Shown in pieces: positions 47,130 through 55,771 of a stretch of 64,000 nucleotides of DNA. Under the pieces are notes generated by a model, which made no database searches, had not been told where the DNA came from, and saw only the letters and a list, made by a program, of their open reading frames with translations. Source of the DNA: Gammaproteobacteria bacterium (lineage in GTDB: Bacteria; Pseudomonadota; Gammaproteobacteria; GCA-001735895); contig JAHEKJ010000002.1 in assembly GCA_024638385.1 (NCBI GenBank), forward strand, positions 1 to 64,000. Reading direction: 5' to 3'. The position numbers and the translations under genes are program-made. Every line of letters begins with the position of its first letter. Position 1 is the stretch's first letter.

Positions 47130-48329
47130 ATGCCGGTCCTGCAACTGGCCGATCTCGACGTCGGCGGCAAGCGGGTCCTGATCCGGCAGGATCTGAACGT
47201 CCCGCTGAAGGACGGCAAGGTCGCCAGCGAGGCGCGCCTGCAGGCGTCGCTGCCGGCAATCCGCCACTGCCTCGAGGCCGGCGCGCGGTTGATGATCATG
47301 TCGCATCTCGGCCGGCCCGAGGAGGGCAAACCGGAAGCGCAGTATTCGCTCGCCCCGGTCGCCGATTACCTCGGCGTCGCGCTCGGTCGGAAAGTGCCGC
47401 TGATCACCGATTACCTCGAACAGCCGCCGGAACTCGACGATGGCGATGTCGTGCTGCTCGAAAACGTGCGTTTCAACGTCGGCGAGGGCGCCGACGACGA
47501 GACCCTGGCGAAGCGCTACGCGGCCCTTTGCGAGGTTTACGTCATGGATGCGTTCGGCACCGCGCACCGCGCGCAGGCATCGACCCACGGCGTCGGCCGT
47601 TTCGCGCCGCTCGCCTGCGCCGGGCCGCTGCTCGCGGCCGAACTCGACGCGCTCGGCAAGGCGCTCACCGAACCGGCGCGGCCGGTGATCGCGATCGTCG
47701 GCGGCGCCAAGGTGTCGACCAAGCTGACCTTGCTCGAATCGCTCACCGGTATCGTCGACCGGCTGATCCCGGGCGGCGGCATCGCCAACACCTTCATCGC
47801 CGCCGCCGGCCACAACGTTGGCCGCTCGCTGATGGAGCCCGACCTGATCCCGCAGGCCCGGCGGCTGGTCGCGCAGGCCGAGGCCGACGGCCGGCAGATT
47901 CCGATTCCCGACGACGTCGTCTGCGGCAAGCAGTTTGCCGAGGATGCCGTCGCCGAAATACTGGCGGTCGATGCGGTCGCGGCCGACGACATGATCTTAG
48001 ATATCGGGCCCGCGACCGCCGAGCGCTTCGCCGCGTTGCTGCGCGACGCCGGCACGATCGTCTGGAACGGGCCGGTCGGCGTCTTCGAGTTCGACCAGTT
48101 CGGCAACGGCACGCGCGTGATCGCGCAGGCGATCGCCGATTCGGCGGCGTTCTCGATAGCCGGCGGTGGCGACACGCTCGCCGCGGTCGACAAGTACGGT
48201 ATCGGCGATCGCATTTCTTACATTTCGACCGGCGGTGGCGCTTTTCTCGAGTTTCTCGAGGGCAAGCAACTGCCGGCTGTAGCAATGCTGGAGGCGAGAT
48301 ATGGAGACTATCAGGGCGGTTCCGCGTAG
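47130..48329 (+). CDS. pgk: Phosphoglycerate kinase
   Basis: Transfers phosphate between 1,3-bisphosphoglycerate and ADP. The ATG at 47130 directly follows the gap stop and gives 399 residues. [24 protein letters not shown] and LLENVRFN (substrate side), and [16 protein letters not shown] and [14 protein letters not shown] (nucleotide side) are all present. The 3' end overlaps the pyk start by 29 bases. Confidence 0.97.
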   Translation: MPVLQLADLDVGGKRVLIRQDLNVPLKDGKVASEARLQASLPAIRHCLEAGARLMIMSHLGRPEEGKPEAQYSLAPVADYLGVALGRKVPLITDYLEQPPELDDGDVVLLENVRFNVGEGADDETLAKRYAALCEVYVMDAFGTAHRAQASTHGVGRFAPLACAGPLLAAELDALGKALTEPARPVIAIVGGAKVSTKLTLLESLTGIVDRLIPGGGIANTFIAAAGHNVGRSLMEPDLIPQARRLVAQAEADGRQIPIPDDVVCGKQFAEDAVAEILAVDAVAADDMILDIGPATAERFAALLRDAGTIVWNGPVGVFEFDQFGNGTRVIAQAIADSAAFSIAGGGDTLAAVDKYGIGDRISYISTGGGAFLEFLEGKQLPAVAMLEARYGDYQGGSA

Positions 48330-49764
48330 GACCAAGATCGTCGCGACGATTGGTCCCGCGAGCGAATCGGAAGAGGTGCTCGACGGCCTGATCAAGGCCG
48401 GCGTCGACGTGCTGCGGCTCAACTTCTCGCACGGCAGCGTCGACGACCATCTCGCGCGGGTCGAGAAGATACGCCGCATCGGGCAGCAAAACGAGCGCTT
48501 TCTCGCGATTCTCGCCGACCTGCAGGGACCCAAGATCCGGGTCGAGAAGTTTCGCGAAGGGCCGATCGAGCTTGCGCCGGGAGACAAATTCACCCTCGAT
48601 GTCGAACTGCCGGCCGACGCCGGCGACCAGTCACGGGTCGGCGTCACTTACAAGAAGCTGCCCGACGACGTCAGGGCAGGCGACGTGCTCGTGCTCGACG
48701 ACGGCCGCATCGTGCTCGACGTCGACTCGGTCGAAGGATCGCAGATCAATTGCACCGTCAGTATCGGCGGCGAGTTGTCCAACAACAAGGGCATCAACCT
48801 GAAAGGCGGCGGCCTGACCGCCGAAGTGCTGACCGAAAAAGACAAGGCCGATATCAAGACCGCGGCGCTGATCGATGCCGATTATCTTGCGGTTTCGTTC
48901 CCGCGCAACGCCGAGGACATGAACCAGGCTCGGCGATTGCTCGATGAGGCCGGCGGCAAGGCCGGCCTGGTCGCCAAGATCGAGCGCGCCGAGGCACTCG
49001 AGAATCTCGAGGAAATCATGCGCGCATCGGATGCGGTCATGATCGCGCGCGGCGACCTCGGGGTCGAGATCGGCGACGCCAAGCTGCCGGCCGTGCAAAA
49101 GGAGATCATCCGCAAGGCGCGCGACCTGAATTGCCTCATCATCACCGCGACGCAAATGATGGAATCGATGCGCGACAGTCCGATCCCGACGCGGGCCGAG
49201 GTGTTCGACGTCGCCAACGCGGTGCTCGACGGCACCGACGCGGTCATGCTGTCGGCCGAGACCGCGACCGGGCGTTACCCGGTGCTTACGGTCAAGGCGA
49301 TGTCGAACATCTGCATGAACGCCGAAACCCACCAGCACGCGATCAAGTCGAGGCACCGGCTCGACGACACCTTCGAGCGCGTCGACGAGGCGATCGCGAT
49401 GGCGACGATGTACACCGCAAACCACCTCAACGTGCGCGCGATCGCGGCGCTGACCGAGTCGGGCTCGACCGCGCTGTGGATGTCGCGCATTTCGTCGGCA
49501 ATCCCGATCTACGCGCTGTCGCGCCACGAATCGACCAATCGCAAGGTCAACCTGTACCGCGGCGTGTTTCCGGTCTACTTCCCGACCGTGCATACCAACC
49601 ACGCCGAAGCCAACCAGGAAGCGGTCGAAGTCATGAAGGCGCGCGGCACGGTCGCCGACGGCGATCTCGTCATCATTACCAAGGGCGACCTGATGGGCAC
49701 CGGCGGCGGCACCAACGCGATGAAAATCGTCGAGGCCGGCAACATGCCGCAATTCGTCGCCTAG
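48301..49764 (+). CDS. pyk: Pyruvate kinase
   Basis: Last glycolytic step, producing pyruvate and ATP. It has 487 residues. [35 protein letters not shown] (metal and ADP site) and [11 protein letters not shown] are clear; the K-binding Thr/Ser region and C-terminal allosteric domain are complete ([15 protein letters not shown]). A GGAGGCGAG at 48289-48297 supports the start inside pgk. It is the last gene of tkt-gap-pgk-pyk and is followed by repeat copy D. Confidence 0.96.
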   Translation: METIRAVPRRTKIVATIGPASESEEVLDGLIKAGVDVLRLNFSHGSVDDHLARVEKIRRIGQQNERFLAILADLQGPKIRVEKFREGPIELAPGDKFTLDVELPADAGDQSRVGVTYKKLPDDVRAGDVLVLDDGRIVLDVDSVEGSQINCTVSIGGELSNNKGINLKGGGLTAEVLTEKDKADIKTAALIDADYLAVSFPRNAEDMNQARRLLDEAGGKAGLVAKIERAEALENLEEIMRASDAVMIARGDLGVEIGDAKLPAVQKEIIRKARDLNCLIITATQMMESMRDSPIPTRAEVFDVANAVLDGTDAVMLSAETATGRYPVLTVKAMSNICMNAETHQHAIKSRHRLDDTFERVDEAIAMATMYTANHLNVRAIAALTESGSTALWMSRISSAIPIYALSRHESTNRKVNLYRGVFPVYFPTVHTNHAEANQEAVEVMKARGTVADGDLVIITKGDLMGTGGGTNAMKIVEAGNMPQFVA

Positions 49765-49787
49765 CGCGCCGTCCCGGGCAATATCAG

Positions 49788-49872
49788 GTCATTGCGAGGA
49801 GGCGCAGCCGACGAAGCAACCTCCCCGTTCTTGCCCGAATCCGGAAGATTGCTTCGCTGCGCTCGCAATGAC
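49788..49872. repeat. Dispersed palindromic repeat, copy D (complete)
   Basis: The simplest complete copy, 85 bases. It has left end GTCATTGCGAGGAGGCGCAG with CCGACGAAGCAACCTC, a variable middle with TTGCCCGAATCCGG, and right end GATTGCTTCGCTGCGCTCGC plus AATGAC. It lies between the convergent pyk and rarD genes. It could fold into a long hairpin in either transcript. Confidence 0.88.
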
Positions 49873-49891
49873 GAAATAAAGTATTCGCCAT

Positions 49892-49921
49892 CACGATCAG
49901 AGTGAACACGATCGGAGTGAA
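49892..49921. repeat. 15-bp tandem duplication
   Basis: CACGATCAGAGTGAA (49892-49906) is directly followed by CACGATCGGAGTGAA (49907-49921), one mismatch. It is probably a local duplication next to the dispersed repeat, with no obvious role. Confidence 0.6.
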
Positions 49922-49966
49922 TGTCGCCCGGCCCGATGAAACTCAGGTCAAATCAACGTCGCGGCA

Positions 49967-50854
49967 TCAGGTCGTTTCGACGCGTCGCGGTTTGGCGCCG
50001 CGCAGCAGGCTGTAGCTGAAAATCACCAGCCCGGCCCAGATACCGGCGAAGCCGATCAGCCTGTCGACGCCGAAGGGTTCGCCGAGGATCGCGATACCGG
50101 ACAGGAATTGCAGCGACGGCGTGACGTAAAACAGCACCCCGACCGTCGTCATCGGCAGCATGCGGGTGCCGGCGGCGAAGAACGCGAGCGGCGCGGCGGT
50201 GACCGGGCCGCCGAGGATCAGCCACCAGTCGGTCGCGCGGTCGAGGTTCAGGAACAGCGCCTCGTCGCGGTAGTGCAGCCAGCCGATCACGGCCAGCACG
50301 AACGGCAGCAATAACAGCACCTCGACGAACAGCCCCGGCACCGCGTTGATCGGCATGCGCTTGCGCAGCAGGCCGTAGGCGGCGAAGCTGATGCCGACCG
50401 CGAGCCCGACCCAGGGCACGGCACCGGTGCCGACGATGTAGTAAAGCACCCCGGCCGTGGCGAGTCCGACCGCAAGGAGGTCGAGCCGGCCGAGCCTCTC
50501 GCGGAACACGACGACCCCGGCGAGTACGTTGAGCAATGGCGTCAGGAAATATCCCATGCTCGCCTCGACCACCTTTTCGTGGGCTACCGCCCAGATGTAG
50601 ACGCCCCAGTTGAAACTGACGACGAGACCCGACGCCGCGAGCCAGCCGAGATCGCGCGCCGATCGCAGCGCCGCCGCGACCTGGCCGCGGCGGCGCGCGC
50701 TCGCGAATACCAGTAGCGCCAGCACCGGCGCCGACCAGGCCATGCGATGCAGCAAAACCTCTAGCGGCGGCACGTGGCGAAGCAGCGTCCAGTAGAGCGG
50801 AAACAGGCCCCAGCCGACGTAGCCGGCGAGGATCACGGCGTATCCCCGGTTCAC
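49967..50854 (-). CDS. rarD: EamA-family transporter RarD
   Basis: Inner-membrane drug/metabolite transporter-superfamily protein of 295 residues from a GTG start, with about ten hydrophobic spans in two EamA halves. GYVGWGLFPLYWTLL and WGVYIWAV, GYFLTPLLNVLAGVV, and FYVTPSLQFLSGI are RarD motifs. The substrate is unknown. It starts 4 bases after the preceding membrane protein gene and is the last of the bioD-membrane protein-rarD transcript. Confidence 0.92.
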   Translation of the reverse strand: MNRGYAVILAGYVGWGLFPLYWTLLRHVPPLEVLLHRMAWSAPVLALLVFASARRRGQVAAALRSARDLGWLAASGLVVSFNWGVYIWAVAHEKVVEASMGYFLTPLLNVLAGVVVFRERLGRLDLLAVGLATAGVLYYIVGTGAVPWVGLAVGISFAAYGLLRKRMPINAVPGLFVEVLLLLPFVLAVIGWLHYRDEALFLNLDRATDWWLILGGPVTAAPLAFFAAGTRMLPMTTVGVLFYVTPSLQFLSGIAILGEPFGVDRLIGFAGIWAGLVIFSYSLLRGAKPRRVETT

Positions 50855-50858
50855 CGGG

Positions 50859-51410
50859 TCAGTGGCGCCGCAGGTCGCGCGCGAGCACGAGGATCAGGCC
50901 GGTCACCTGCAGGAAGATCGCGATACTGAAGAGGCGCGCGTTGGCGCGCTCGAGCGGCATCCTGGCCTCCTGAAGTTCGAGCATCTCGAAGTAGGTATCG
51001 TTGATCGACGCGATGATCGATTGCTGCGCCGCCTGGCTGATCTCGAGCGCCAGGTCGAGTTCGGCGCCATCGCGTTCGCCCAGCTCGTCCTCGAATTCCG
51101 GCAGGCGATAGGTCTCGATCAGGCGGGTGACGAAATCCACGTAGAAACGCTCGACCAGCTCGGGGTTATCGGGCTGGCCGGACAGCAGCAGGATGAAGAA
51201 TTCCTGCTTGCGGTCGACCTCGGTCTTGGCTTGCCAGAGGCTGTCGATCAACACCTGCTTGTCATTGATGCGGCGATCGATGCCGTTGATGTCGTCGTTG
51301 TTGAGACCGATGAAGTAGTGCGTGATGACGGCCGACAGGATATTGAACAGGATGCCGGTGGTGACGAATACCCACGGCGCCAGCAGTCGATCGAGCCTAG
51401 ACGGGGTCAC
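50859..51410 (-). CDS. Hypothetical two-TM membrane protein
   Basis: I do not recognise this 183-residue protein. It starts at a GTG at 51410 that overlaps the bioD end by 14 bases; codons further upstream read through bioD and look non-native. There is a TM helix near 12-34 (LAPWVFVTTGILFNILSAVI), a roughly 110-residue charged helical region with coiled-coil character, and a second TM near the end (SIAIFLQVTGLILVLA). The layout resembles small membrane sensors or scaffolds. It lies between bioD and rarD, with no functional clue from them. Confidence 0.75.
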   Translation of the reverse strand: MTPSRLDRLLAPWVFVTTGILFNILSAVITHYFIGLNNDDINGIDRRINDKQVLIDSLWQAKTEVDRKQEFFILLLSGQPDNPELVERFYVDFVTRLIETYRLPEFEDELGERDGAELDLALEISQAAQQSIIASINDTYFEMLELQEARMPLERANARLFSIAIFLQVTGLILVLARDLRRH

Positions 51411-52071
51411 GCGGAGCCTCGAACAGCGGCGGCAAGGCTGCCGCGTGCGCGCAATGGAACAGCGGGCCGGCATAGTGCGTGGCGAGATCGGCGGCGTTGT
51501 CCATGCCGTTCTCGTGCTCGGCCCGCACCCGGTTCAGGACCAGCGCGGCCAGCGCGAGTCCGCGACTGGCGATCGCCTCGATCAGCAGCAGCGCCTGGTT
51601 GACGGCGCCGACGCGATCCTCGACCACGGCGATGACCGGCAGGTCAAGCGCGACCCCGAGATCGGCGTTGAGCCCGTCCTCGGCCAGCGGCGACAGGAAT
51701 CCGCCGGCGCCCTCGACCAGCAGGCAGTCGGCGTCGGCACCGTCGCGACTGGCCGCGATCAGCGCCGCGAGCTCGAGCCGCCGGCCCTCGAGGCGCGCCG
51801 CGCGATGCGGCGCGAGCGCCGCGCGGAAGCAATAGGCCGCGATCCGCTCGAGCGGCTCGCGGCCGTCGTTGGCGTCATGCAGGGCGCGCGCATCGTGTGG
51901 CAGCAATTCGCCGTCGGGCGCAACCTCGCAGCCCGACTCGGCCGGCTTGCGCGTCGCGACGCTGCGGCCGAGCGCGCGCAGCTGGCGCACGATTTCACAG
52001 GCCACGTAGGTCTTGCCGACGTCGGTATCGGATCCGGTGATAAAGTACCCGTTGGCGGCGAGCGGAATCAT
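51397..52071 (-). CDS. bioD: Dethiobiotin synthetase
   Basis: ATP-dependent carboxylation of diaminopelargonate in biotin synthesis. The ATG at 52071 gives 224 residues (E. coli BioD is 225) beginning with the P-loop region GYFITGSDTDVGKTYVA; an in-frame ATG at 52110 would add a non-conserved leader. KPAESGC, LLVEGAGGFLSPL and VLNRV are typical. Other bio genes are not in the window. Confidence 0.93.
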   Translation of the reverse strand: MIPLAANGYFITGSDTDVGKTYVACEIVRQLRALGRSVATRKPAESGCEVAPDGELLPHDARALHDANDGREPLERIAAYCFRAALAPHRAARLEGRRLELAALIAASRDGADADCLLVEGAGGFLSPLAEDGLNADLGVALDLPVIAVVEDRVGAVNQALLLIEAIASRGLALAALVLNRVRAEHENGMDNAADLATHYAGPLFHCAHAAALPPLFEAPRDPV

Positions 52072-52080
52072 GCCGGCATT

Positions 52081-52097
52081 CTCGGCAGTTTGCCGAG
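52081..52097. promoter_or_regulatory. Small hairpin in the bioD-rapA divergent gap
   Basis: CTCGGCA-GTT-TGCCGAG is a perfect 7-bp stem with a 3-base loop, only about 10 bases from the bioD ATG. It might be an operator or affect bioD translation. It does not match the BirA operator. Confidence 0.4.
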
Positions 52098-52123
52098 CGA
52101 CTGCAAGCATCGTCGCGGGCCTC

Positions 52124-52132
52124 TGTTATAAT
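52124..52132 (+). promoter_or_regulatory. Candidate rapA extended -10 promoter
   Basis: TGT-TATAAT at 52124-52132 is a consensus extended -10 element, about 24-30 bases before the rapA start codons. No good -35 is present. The leader would be about 20 bases and lacks a clear ribosome-binding site. Confidence 0.55.
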
Positions 52133-52161
52133 CGCGCGCGTTTTCGCAAACTCGCGTGACG

Positions 52162-54825
52162 ATGCAGGAATTCGCCGTAGGCCAGCGCTGGATCAGCGCG
52201 GCCGAACTTCACCTCGGGCTCGGCATGGTGATCGAGATCGAGCACCGTACCGTCAGTATCATTTTCCCGACTACCGGCGAGACCCGCATCTATGCGCGCG
52301 CCGACGCGCCGCTGACCCGGGTCCGTTTTCGCGAGGGCGACTGGGTCGAAAAGCAGGACGGCGGACAGCTGCGCGTGCTGTCGCTGTCCGAAGCGGGCGG
52401 CCTGCTCACCTACCATTGCGAAGACGAGCGGGGCGCGCGCGTCGAGTTGCCCGAGGGCCGGCTGAGCAACTTCATCCAGCTGAACCAGCCCGGCGAACGC
52501 CTGCTCAACGCACAGATCGACCGCAACAAATGGTTCGACCTGCGCTGCGCGACGCGCGAGATCGCCAACCGCTTGCAGGGATCCGACGTCTACGGACTCG
52601 CGGGCTGCCGTACGAACCTGATCGCGCATCAGCTCTACATTGCCTACGAGGTGTCGCGACGCTACGCGCCGCGCGTACTGCTCGCCGACGAAGTCGGTCT
52701 CGGCAAGACGATCGAGGCCGGGTTGATCCTGCACCAGCAACTGCTGCTTGAACGCGCGCGCCGGGTCTTGATCGTCGTGCCCGAATCGCTGGTGCACCAG
52801 TGGCTCCTCGAAATGTTGCGCCGCTTCAACCTGATGTTCCGCATCTTCGACGAGGCGCGCTTCGGCGACGACGAGGCCGAGGTCGACGACGGTGACAACC
52901 CCTGGCACGGCGAGCAACTCGTGCTCTGCAGCCTCGATTTCCTGCTGCGCCATCGGCAGCAGGCCGCGTGGGCGCGCGACGGCGACTGGGACCTGCTGGT
53001 GGTCGACGAGGCGCACCACCTCGAATGGTCGCCCGCCGCCGTCAGCGACGCCTATCGCCTGGTCGAGGACCTGGCCGCCGGGACCCAGGGCCTGCTGTTG
53101 CTGACGGCGACGCCCGAACAGCTCGGCAAGGAGAGCCATTTTGCCCGCCTGCGCCTGCTCGATCCCGATCGTTTCGCCGATCTCGGGCGCTTCCTCGACG
53201 AGGAGCAGGGCTACGGCGAGCTCGCCGACCAGGTCGAGGCGATGCTCGACGATCCCGGGCGCGCCGCCGAAGTCGACGACCTGCTCGACCGACACGGCAC
53301 CGGCCGCGTGATGTTTCGCAATACCCGCCACGTCGTGCAGGGCTTTCCCGAGCGCGAAGCCTTGCCGGCGAGCCTGCCGGCCGGCGTCAGCGAGGAGCGG
53401 TACTGCGACTGGCTGGGCGACCTGCTGCGCGAAATGCGCGACACGAAGGTGCTCGTCATCGCCGCCGCCGCGTCGACCGCTATCGGGCTCGCGGCCGCGC
53501 TCAAGCGACGCTTCGGGCTGCGCGCGGCGACCTTTCACGAGGGCATGTCGCTCGTCGAGCGCGACCGCGCCGCGGCCTGGTTCGCCGATCCGGACGACGG
53601 CGCGCAGGTACTGGTGTGCTCGGAGATCGGCAGCGAAGGACGCAACTTCCAGTTCGCGCATCATCTCGTGCTCTACGACCTGCCGCGCAATCCCGATCTG
53701 CTCGAGCAGCGCATCGGCCGTCTCGACCGCATCGGCCAGAGCGCGGTCATTCGCATTCACGTGCCTTACGCCGCCGGCAGCGAACGCGAGGTGCTTTTTC
53801 GCTGGTATCACGAGGGCCTCGACGCGTTTCGCCGGACCTGTCCGGCCGGACATCAGGTCTACCAGAACCTGCAGCACGAGCTCGAGCGCCACCTCGACGA
53901 TCCGGCGCTGCCGCTCGACGATCTGCTCGGCCAGACGCGCGCGCTGCACGATCGCTTCGACGCGGCGCTGCAGAAGGGTCGCGATCGCCTGCTCGAGTTC
54001 AATTCGTGCCGGCCAAGGGTCGCCGAACGCCTGATCGACGAAGCGCTCGCGCGCGAGCGCGAACTCGACCTGTTCGGCTACATGGAGCGGATCTACGATT
54101 GCTACGGCGTCAACAGCGATATCCGTGGCGCCGGACGCTGGGCCGTTACGCCGGGCGACAACATGCTGACGCCGATGCCGGGGCTGCCCGAGGACGGCAT
54201 GACCGTGACCTACGACCGCAGCGCCGCGCTCGCCAACGAGGACCTGCATTACCTGACCTGGGAGCACCCGTTCGTGCGCAACGCGATGGACATGATCCTG
54301 TCGAGCGAATTCGGCAATACCGCGCTGGTCGCGCTCGCCGGCGTCGGCGTCGATCCCGGCACTGTGCTCGCCGAATGTTACTTCCTGATGGATTTCAGCG
54401 ACGATGCACGCAGCCACCGCGAGCGCTATTTCCCGAACGCCAGCATCCGCGTCGTGCTCGACGAGCGCGGCGGCGAGCATGCCGCGCGAATCGAATTCGA
54501 CCCGGCGCAAATGCAGCCCCAGCGGGTCGACCGCGACACCGCGATCAAGATCGTCAAGGCCCGCCAGGCGGAGCTCGCGCAGGTTCTCGAGCAGGCCGAA
54601 CTGGTCGCCGAGGCGCAGGTGCCGGCGCTGATCGCGGCCGCGCGCGACCGCGGGCGCGAACTCCTCGGCCACGAAATCGAGCGCCTCGAAGCGCTGCAGC
54701 GGGTCAATCCCGGCGTGCGCGACGACGAGATCCAATTCTTCCGCGCCGAGCTCGACGCCTTCGAAACCGCGCTCGGCCACGCGCGCCTGCGCCTCGACGC
54801 CGTCCGCGTCATCGTCGCCACCTGA
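52162..54825 (+). CDS. rapA: RNA polymerase-associated ATPase RapA
   Basis: SWI2/SNF2-family ATPase that binds RNA polymerase and helps it recycle after termination. It has 887 residues from the ATG at 52162 (or 889 from the GTG at 52156); E. coli RapA is 968. The N-terminal Tudor-like region (FAVGQRWISAAELHLGLG) is followed by Walker A LADEVGLGKTIEAGLIL, DEAHHLEW, and motif VI EQRIGRLDRIGQ. The RapA C-terminal domain is present to the end. It is divergent from bioD. Confidence 0.94.
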   Translation: MQEFAVGQRWISAAELHLGLGMVIEIEHRTVSIIFPTTGETRIYARADAPLTRVRFREGDWVEKQDGGQLRVLSLSEAGGLLTYHCEDERGARVELPEGRLSNFIQLNQPGERLLNAQIDRNKWFDLRCATREIANRLQGSDVYGLAGCRTNLIAHQLYIAYEVSRRYAPRVLLADEVGLGKTIEAGLILHQQLLLERARRVLIVVPESLVHQWLLEMLRRFNLMFRIFDEARFGDDEAEVDDGDNPWHGEQLVLCSLDFLLRHRQQAAWARDGDWDLLVVDEAHHLEWSPAAVSDAYRLVEDLAAGTQGLLLLTATPEQLGKESHFARLRLLDPDRFADLGRFLDEEQGYGELADQVEAMLDDPGRAAEVDDLLDRHGTGRVMFRNTRHVVQGFPEREALPASLPAGVSEERYCDWLGDLLREMRDTKVLVIAAAASTAIGLAAALKRRFGLRAATFHEGMSLVERDRAAAWFADPDDGAQVLVCSEIGSEGRNFQFAHHLVLYDLPRNPDLLEQRIGRLDRIGQSAVIRIHVPYAAGSEREVLFRWYHEGLDAFRRTCPAGHQVYQNLQHELERHLDDPALPLDDLLGQTRALHDRFDAALQKGRDRLLEFNSCRPRVAERLIDEALARERELDLFGYMERIYDCYGVNSDIRGAGRWAVTPGDNMLTPMPGLPEDGMTVTYDRSAALANEDLHYLTWEHPFVRNAMDMILSSEFGNTALVALAGVGVDPGTVLAECYFLMDFSDDARSHRERYFPNASIRVVLDERGGEHAARIEFDPAQMQPQRVDRDTAIKIVKARQAELAQVLEQAELVAEAQVPALIAAARDRGRELLGHEIERLEALQRVNPGVRDDEIQFFRAELDAFETALGHARLRLDAVRVIVAT

Positions 54826-54847
54826 TACCCGGCACCAGATAATTTTT

Positions 54848-54883
54848 GTTCAGATCATAAACTCGCGGGTTTTCGATCTGAAC
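54848..54883. promoter_or_regulatory. Inverted repeat downstream of rapA
   Basis: GTTCAGATC (54848-54856) and GATCTGAAC (54875-54883) form a perfect 9-bp dyad with an 18-base loop. No T-run follows on either strand, so it is not an obvious intrinsic terminator. It could be a factor-dependent terminator, an mRNA-stabilising hairpin or an operator. Confidence 0.45.
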
Positions 54884-55063
54884 TAACACCCCGCGCTTGC
54901 AACCAACGCTCGCCCAATCAGATCTTACCCAGGGAAAAACTCCGGTCGGCGGAGGGAGGCAACGAGTTTTTGCTCCGATTAATAACATTCTTCCGGGCTG
55001 TCGAAATCGGCGTCGCGCGATCGTTCAATGCGCATGAACTGCTATCTGGAGGGACCGAAGCGG

Positions 55064-55113
55064 TTGACATACATACCGGTCGGTATTATAAAGCATACCG
55101 ACTGGTATGTATG
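55064..55113 (+). promoter_or_regulatory. Sigma70 promoter overlapped by a double TetR-type operator
   Basis: TTGACA (55064-55069) and TATAAA (55087-55092) are exactly 17 bases apart, the best promoter in the window. Two operator-like palindromes flank the -10: ATACCGGTCGGTAT (55073-55086) and ATACCGACTGGTAT (55095-55108). Together they form a larger dyad of 19-base arms (55068-55086 and 55095-55113) with 18 matching positions. Binding would block RNA polymerase, so autorepression by the TetR protein directly downstream is likely. Confidence 0.85.
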
Positions 55114-55117
55114 CGAC

Positions 55118-55756
55118 ATGAACGGCCTGACCGACAACGACGTTTACTGGTGGCGCCCGCTCGACGACGCGCCGCTCGACACCCGCGACAAGATCCTGTT
55201 CGCGGCCTACAAGGAAATCCATCTCAACGGCTTTCAGTCGGCGAGCCTGAGCAACATCCTCGCGCAGACCGGCGTCACCAAGGGCGCGCTCTACCATCAC
55301 TTCAACAGCAAGACCGAGCTCGGCTACGCGGTCGTCGACGAAGTCATCGCCAAACGCATTTACGTTTCGTTCATCGGTCCGCTCGAAGGACTCGACGATC
55401 CGATCGAGGGATTCATCGATCTGATCCGCGACGCCGGCGCGAGCTTTTCGATGACCGACATCGAACTCGGCTGCCCGTTGACGGTGCTGGCGCAGGAAAT
55501 GGCGCCGATCGACGAGGGATTCCGCACCCGCCTGATCCGCATGTACGCCCAGTGGCACGCATCGATCGCGAGCGTGTTGTGCCGCGCGCGCGACGCCGGA
55601 CTGATCATCGACGAGGCGAACCCCGACAGCCTCGCTGTCATGATCGCGTCGACCCTGGAAGGCAGTATCACCGCCGCGAAGGTGGCGCAGGACCTCGACA
55701 AGCTGCATCAGTGCGGCGCCGGGCTCATCCAGTTCCTGCAACTACTGCGCAAATAA
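55118..55756 (+). CDS. TetR/AcrR family transcriptional regulator
   Basis: Ligand-responsive repressor of 212 residues. The HTH is textbook: FQSASLSNILAQTGVTKGAL followed by YHHFNSKTELGYAVVDEV. The C-terminal ligand domain resembles those with a TetR_C_6-like helical tail. The ATG at 55118 is chosen because an in-frame upstream ATG (55028) lies ahead of the promoter. The double operator ends 4 bases before the start. The exporter gene follows after 15 bases, so the regulator probably controls the whole cluster. Confidence 0.92.
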   Translation: MNGLTDNDVYWWRPLDDAPLDTRDKILFAAYKEIHLNGFQSASLSNILAQTGVTKGALYHHFNSKTELGYAVVDEVIAKRIYVSFIGPLEGLDDPIEGFIDLIRDAGASFSMTDIELGCPLTVLAQEMAPIDEGFRTRLIRMYAQWHASIASVLCRARDAGLIIDEANPDSLAVMIASTLEGSITAAKVAQDLDKLHQCGAGLIQFLQLLRK

Positions 55757-55771
55757 TCGAGAGACACGACC

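Noticed and set aside
49892-49921. Tandem 15-bp units as a CRISPR remnant
   Set aside because: Units are directly adjacent with no spacer and only two copies; no cas genes are present.
52126-54780. An 884-codon antisense open frame opposite rapA
   Set aside because: rapA motifs are unmistakable on the plus strand. The antisense frame shows no family features.
55028-55117. Upstream ATG at 55028 as the TetR start
   Set aside because: It lies ahead of the TTGACA/TATAAA promoter and would translate the operators; ATG 55118 starts where the conserved protein begins.
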